Shown: positions 60,795-64,000 of the stretch, one piece after another
Numbering within the stretch: the stretch's first letter is position 1
Layout: every line of letters starts with the position of its first letter
DNA from: Niveibacterium sp. SC-1
GTDB taxonomy: Bacteria; Pseudomonadota; Gammaproteobacteria; Burkholderiales; Rhodocyclaceae
DNA: 64,000 nt
Reading direction: 5' to 3'
Assembly: GCF_038235435.1 (NCBI RefSeq)
Contig: NZ_CP151275.1
Location: forward strand, 1 to 64,000
Notes under the pieces: model-generated
Database searches by the model: none
The model's input: only the letters and a program-made list of their open reading frames with translations
Told to the model about the DNA's origin: nothing
Translations under genes and position numbers: made by a program

Positions 60795-61496
60795 ATGGAC
60801 GTGCTGGTCATCGACATCGGCGGGACGACGGTCAAGCTCTGGGCATCCAGCGCCAAGGTGCCCGTGAGCTTCGACTCGGGTAGCGCGCTCACGCCGCAGC
60901 GTCTGGTCGAGCAAGTGCTCGCGGAGGCCGCGCAATGGCATTACGAGGTGATCAGCCTCGGCTATCCCGGCGAGGTGAGCGCCGAGGGCCCGCACAGCGA
61001 GGCCGGCAACCTGGGCCCCGGTTGGCTGGACTTCGATTTCGAGGAAGCCTTCGGGCATCCCGTGCGCGTCGCCAACGACGCCGTGCTGCAGGCCCTGGGC
61101 GCCTATGCGGGCGGCAAGATGCTCTTTCTGGGACTGGGTACGGGCCTCGGCTCGGCCCTGGTCGCCGAACGGGTCGTGCTACCGATGGAACTGGGCTGTC
61201 TGCCCTACGGACCGGAGGAGATGCTCTCCGATCGCCTGGGCCTGCGCGGTCTCGACAAGTACGGCGAGCCGGCGTGGCAGGCTCTGGTGGGCGAAACCGT
61301 GGAGCGCCTGCGCCACGCCTTTGCGGCCGATTACGTGGTGCTGGGCGGCGGCAATGCGCAGCGGGTCGAGCCCCTGCCCTGGGGTGTGCGCCGCGGCGGC
61401 AATGACGACGCTTTCAGCGGCGGCGTGCGACTCTGGGACGAGCTGGTCGAGCCCCACGACCAGGCGCCCTCCCACGCGTGGCGCGTGCTGCGCTGA
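60795..61496 (+). CDS. ROK-family sugar kinase (polyphosphate glucokinase-like)
   Basis: 233 residues. Phosphate-1 motif VLVIDIGGTTVKLWAS, sugar-site region 'SLGYPGEVSAEGPHSEAGNL', catalytic Asp in RVANDAVLQALGAYAGGK and phosphate-2 motif LFLGLGTGLGSALVAE. The usual ROK zinc motif is absent and the protein is short, as in PPGK-type kinases, so polyphosphate or ATP as donor and glucose as acceptor are plausible. 41 bases after the kinase gene and 20 before the HAD gene. Confidence 0.83.
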   Translation: MDVLVIDIGGTTVKLWASSAKVPVSFDSGSALTPQRLVEQVLAEAAQWHYEVISLGYPGEVSAEGPHSEAGNLGPGWLDFDFEEAFGHPVRVANDAVLQALGAYAGGKMLFLGLGTGLGSALVAERVVLPMELGCLPYGPEEMLSDRLGLRGLDKYGEPAWQALVGETVERLRHAFAADYVVLGGGNAQRVEPLPWGVRRGGNDDAFSGGVRLWDELVEPHDQAPSHAWRVLR

Positions 61497-61516
61497 ACGG
61501 ACAGCGGAGGAAGATC

Positions 61517-62212
61517 ATGCGGATCCAGGCCCTGGCAACGGATTACGACGGCACCCTGGCCCACGACGGCATCGTGGACGCCCCTACCCTGCAGGCCCTG
61601 CAGCGACTGCGCAGTTCGGGGCGCCGCCTGCTGATGGTGACCGGCCGCGAGCTGGACGATCTCTTCGCCACCTTCGCGCACTGCGACATGTTCGACCTGA
61701 TCGTGGCCGAGAACGGCGCCCTGCTCTATGAGCCGGCGACCAAGACCGTCACGAGCCTCGCCCCACACCCGCCGCCCCCTCTGCTCAAGGCGCTGGAGCA
61801 CCACGGCGTGCCGATCTCGGTGGGGCGTTCCATCGTCGCCACCGTCGAACCTTACGAACAGCAGGTGCTGGCCGCAATCCGCGACCTCGGCCTGGAATGG
61901 CATGTGATCTTCAACAAGGGCGCGGTGATGGTCCTGCCCTCGGGCATCAACAAGGCGACCGGCCTGGTGCCTGCGCTGGCGCAGCTGGGGGTCGCGGCCG
62001 CCGCGACGGCGGGTATCGGCGATGCCGAGAACGATCACGCCTTCCTGGACCTGTGCGGCGTGTCGGTCGCGGTGGCCAACGCCCTGCCTTCGGTCAAGAG
62101 CCATGTGCAGTGGGTGACGGAAGGCGCGCGCGGCGCGGGCGTGGCGGAACTGATAGACCGCATCCTCGCGGATGACCTGGTCCAGCTGCCTGAACAGGCG
62201 CATTCCGCTTAG
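61517..62212 (+). CDS. HAD-IIB family phosphatase
   Basis: 231 residues with GGAGGAAG before the ATG. Motif I LATDYDGTLAHDG (nucleophile Asp), motif II LLMVTGRELDD, motif III Lys in SGINKATGLVPAL and motif IV GIGDAENDHAFLDLCGVSVA with the following VANA. This is the Cof/sucrose-phosphatase class of HAD enzymes that dephosphorylate sugar phosphates. Next to a sugar kinase, it may act on the same sugar. Last gene of the run that begins at the globin. Confidence 0.88.
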   Translation: MRIQALATDYDGTLAHDGIVDAPTLQALQRLRSSGRRLLMVTGRELDDLFATFAHCDMFDLIVAENGALLYEPATKTVTSLAPHPPPPLLKALEHHGVPISVGRSIVATVEPYEQQVLAAIRDLGLEWHVIFNKGAVMVLPSGINKATGLVPALAQLGVAAAATAGIGDAENDHAFLDLCGVSVAVANALPSVKSHVQWVTEGARGAGVAELIDRILADDLVQLPEQAHSA

Positions 62213-62329
62213 AAAGAGCAAGCGATTTACTTGACGAGCCCGGATCCGAAAAATAGGGGCATGAGTCCTGTATTGATTGACTGTGTGATGGGTGTCGCGT
62301 GCCTGGATTGCGGTGCTCAAGTGAAACGT

Positions 62330-62358
62330 TTGACAAGGTTTTCTCAAGCTCTTACCGT
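62330..62358 (+). promoter_or_regulatory. Probable sigma-70 promoter of the lipoprotein gene
   Basis: TTGACA (62330-62335), 17-base spacer, TACCGT (62353-62358), about 60 bases before the ATG at 62418. The -10 box is weak. Confidence 0.4.
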
Positions 62359-62417
62359 TGCCTCGGCCGCGCGCAGTCCCTGCGCGCACGGAGCCGAATA
62401 ACGAAGAGGAGACCGTC

Positions 62418-63086
62418 ATGCACATCCCATCATCCGCCCTCCGCCTGCCCGTGCTGGCGGCCGCCCTGCTGGGGCTCGCCGCCTGCGCCACGGGCGAGGC
62501 GCCCAAGCCGGCGGCGGAAGCCAAACCGGCCGCCCCGGCCGGCAACGCCAAACCCCTCCTTACCGGCTTTGCCAGCGCAACGGCTACCGAGGCCGGCGCC
62601 GATGTGGTGGACATCGTCTATTCCGAGAAGAAGGACGACGCGGCCCTGACGAGCAAGGATTTCGCCGGTGGCGTGCTCACGGTGAACGGCCAGGTCGGCA
62701 CGGGCAAGGGCAGCCAGTGGGCCGGCGTGGGTGTGAGCATGAACGTCGCCAAGGGCGAGATGCCGAAGATCGATGCGAGCGGCTATACCTCGGTCACCTT
62801 CCGCCTCGCCTCGCCCACTACCGGTTCCTTGCGCCTGCGCATCATGGGCGACGAGCAGGCCGTGCGGAACGCCGGCTGCTATCCGATCTTCGTGCAGCCG
62901 GTGACCGACAAGCTGACCGAGTACACGATCAAGCTCGAGGCCTTCCAGCCGGAAGGCTGGTGCGGCGCCCAGGCGCGCCGGGTAGCGCAGACCCTGCCGG
63001 TGTTCGGCGGCTTCGAGATCGTCGATGTCGCCATGCTGAAGAAGCCGACCCGCTTCTCGGTCGGCAGCATCACGCTCAATCCCTGA
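62418..63086 (+). CDS. Lipoprotein with a carbohydrate-binding-like beta-sandwich
   Basis: 222 residues with AGAGGAG before the ATG. Signal peptide with lipobox: LPVLAAALLGLAACATG, so lipidated at the Cys and anchored in the outer membrane most likely. A Lys/Pro/Ala linker (KPAAEAKPAAPAGNAKP) follows, then a beta-rich domain ('GYTSVTFRLASPTTGSLRLR', EYTIKLEAFQPEGWCG, VFGGFEIVDVAMLKKP) resembling galactose-binding or CIA30-like jelly rolls. Two cysteines may pair. Ligand unknown. Confidence 0.75.
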   Translation: MHIPSSALRLPVLAAALLGLAACATGEAPKPAAEAKPAAPAGNAKPLLTGFASATATEAGADVVDIVYSEKKDDAALTSKDFAGGVLTVNGQVGTGKGSQWAGVGVSMNVAKGEMPKIDASGYTSVTFRLASPTTGSLRLRIMGDEQAVRNAGCYPIFVQPVTDKLTEYTIKLEAFQPEGWCGAQARRVAQTLPVFGGFEIVDVAMLKKPTRFSVGSITLNP

Positions 63087-63177
63087 GGTGTTCGGCCCGC
63101 CAGCCGACGCGGGCGTCGCCGCGCGCGGAAAGGAGGAGGCACAATCGCGTGCTCCCTCCTTCCTCCGGAGTCGCCCG

Positions 63178-63876
63178 ATGTCCTACGTCTTCGAACCGCC
63201 TGCCCGGCCTGCCGTGCCCGTGCAGGGCGGTGATGCCCTGTTTCCCGTGCGCCGCATCTTTTGCGTGGCGCGCAACTATGCGGCGCATGCGCGCGAGATG
63301 GGGCAGGACCCCGAGCGCGAACCGCCGTTCTTCTTCTGCAAGCCGGCCGACTCGGTGCTGCCCGTGGCTTTCGGCGCGGTGGGCGCGATGCCCTATCCCG
63401 GCCTCACCGAGAACCTGCATCACGAGTTCGAGCTGGTGGTCGCGCTGGGCCGCGGCGGCCGCGACCTCACGCCCGAGGCGGCCGCCGCCTGCGTGTGGGG
63501 CTATGCCTGCGGCTTCGACATGACCCGCCGTGACCTGCAGGGGCGCGCCAAGGAAAAGGGCCAGCCCTGGGATTCGGGCAAATCGATCGACCAGGGCACG
63601 CCGGTCTCGCACGTCGTCCACCGCGGCCAAGCGCCGCTGCTGGCCCGCGGCGAGATCGTGCTGGAGGTCAATGGCGAGGTGCGGCAGCGCGGCGACCTCT
63701 CCGACATGATCTGGCCCATCCCCGAGATGCTCGCGCAGCTCTCGCGCATCTGGGCCTTGCGCGCGGGTGACCTTGTGTTTACCGGCACGCCGGAAGGTGT
63801 CGGTCCCGTCCGTCGGGGCGACCGCCTGAGCGGCCGGATTGCCGGCGTCGGCGCGATCGATCTGGTGGTGTCGTGA
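63178..63876 (+). CDS. Fumarylacetoacetate hydrolase-family enzyme
   Basis: 232 residues from ATG 63178. IFCVARNYAAHAREMG (substrate entry), 'ENLHHEFELVVALGRGGRDL' with the metal-binding Glu residues (HEFELVV), CGFDMTRRDLQGRAKEKGQP, and DLVFTGTPEGVGPVRRGDRL. This is the compact FAH class (YcgM-like) that hydrolyses acylpyruvates or decarboxylates oxaloacetate, using Mg or Mn. It overlaps the next gene by GTGA. Confidence 0.92.
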   Translation: MSYVFEPPARPAVPVQGGDALFPVRRIFCVARNYAAHAREMGQDPEREPPFFFCKPADSVLPVAFGAVGAMPYPGLTENLHHEFELVVALGRGGRDLTPEAAAACVWGYACGFDMTRRDLQGRAKEKGQPWDSGKSIDQGTPVSHVVHRGQAPLLARGEIVLEVNGEVRQRGDLSDMIWPIPEMLAQLSRIWALRAGDLVFTGTPEGVGPVRRGDRLSGRIAGVGAIDLVVS

Positions 63877-64000
63877 AGCGCGCCCTGCGCATGGTCGTCG
63901 CCCTGGCGGCGCTGCTCGCGGGCGTCGTCCAGGCGGCCGAACCCAGCGCCGTCGGCCGCTGGCGCCAGCTCGACGACGCCGATGGCAAGCCGCGCTCCAT
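63873..64000 (+). CDS. DUF2147-family exported protein, 5' part
   Basis: Cut by the right window edge after 42 codons. A GTG start overlaps the FAA hydrolase stop. Signal peptide VVALAAALLAGVVQA-like (ALRMVVALAALLAGVVQAAE), then VGRWRQLDDADGKPRS, which is the opening (G-x-W-x-x-x-D-x-x-G-K-x-x-S) of DUF2147 proteins, small periplasmic beta-barrels of unknown function. Confidence 0.75.
   Translation, partial: MKRALRMVVALAALLAGVVQAAEPSAVGRWRQLDDADGKPRS

Noticed and set aside
1..64000. CRISPR arrays, rRNA or tRNA genes, phage modules, replication origins
   Set aside because: I looked for regular short repeats, conserved RNA stems and phage structural genes and found none that hold up.

Overview
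The window is GC-rich, densely coded bacterial DNA with short intergenic gaps, many ATGA/GTGA overlaps and Gram-negative envelope functions (PQQ glucose dehydrogenase, YceI, lipoprotein, BMP and polyol ABC importers, a type VI amidase pair). The protein types fit a betaproteobacterium (Burkholderiales or Rhodocyclales grade). This placement is an inference from gene content; no rRNA or tRNA gene is present to confirm it.

Layout. 1-9.7 kb: end of an LtrA-like membrane protein, a PH-like hypothetical, membrane glucose dehydrogenase (gcd) with an intact osmC upstream and a decayed osmC 3' end downstream, flavodoxin-type and peroxiredoxin-type redox genes with a TetR regulator, then a MarR regulator divergent from a siderophore-interacting flavoreductase with two operator boxes on its promoter, and an exported aldo/keto reductase. 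9.9-14.3 kb: small and accessory genes (pentapeptide repeat, excalibur, YCII, ArsR plus SRPBCC, hydrolase) ending in a T6SS amidase effector/immunity pair, tae4/tai4, whose effector carries a one-base frameshift. 14.4-23 kb: NTP/NDP-type transporter, topoisomerase IB, MscS channel, three small proteins next to a large catalase (katE), a MOSC protein, and two tandem small helical paralogues behind an unusual promoter and leader.

23-33.6 kb is the most coherent unit: a leftward operon (isochorismatase-type hydrolase, amidase, PuuE-like deacetylase, TetR with a histone-like tail, gamma-glutamyltransferase-like hydrolase, RidA) diverging from a complete BMP-type ABC importer (binding protein, double ATPase, two permeases) around a palindromic operator. 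It looks like an uptake and degradation pathway for an amide- or ureide-containing, nucleobase-like compound that I cannot match to a named pathway.

33.6-44.5 kb: MFS/TetR, a secreted hydrolase, an aldo/keto reductase divergent from LysR, a LysR relic, NADP glutamate dehydrogenase (gdhA), a GNAT gene split by an IS2-type element with a clean 5-bp target duplication, and a large unrecognised membrane protein. 44.6-51.9 kb: a polyol catabolic operon (binding protein, two permeases, ATPase, mannitol-type dehydrogenase, sorbitol-type SDR, AraC regulator). 52.2-55.5 kb: ArsR-controlled SRPBCC/YceI/DHFR-like gene group. 55.6-64 kb: nucleotidyltransferase, then truncated haemoglobin, solute-binding protein, hybrid sensor kinase, ROK kinase and HAD phosphatase in one direction, a lipoprotein, an FAA hydrolase and the start of a DUF2147 gene cut by the window edge.
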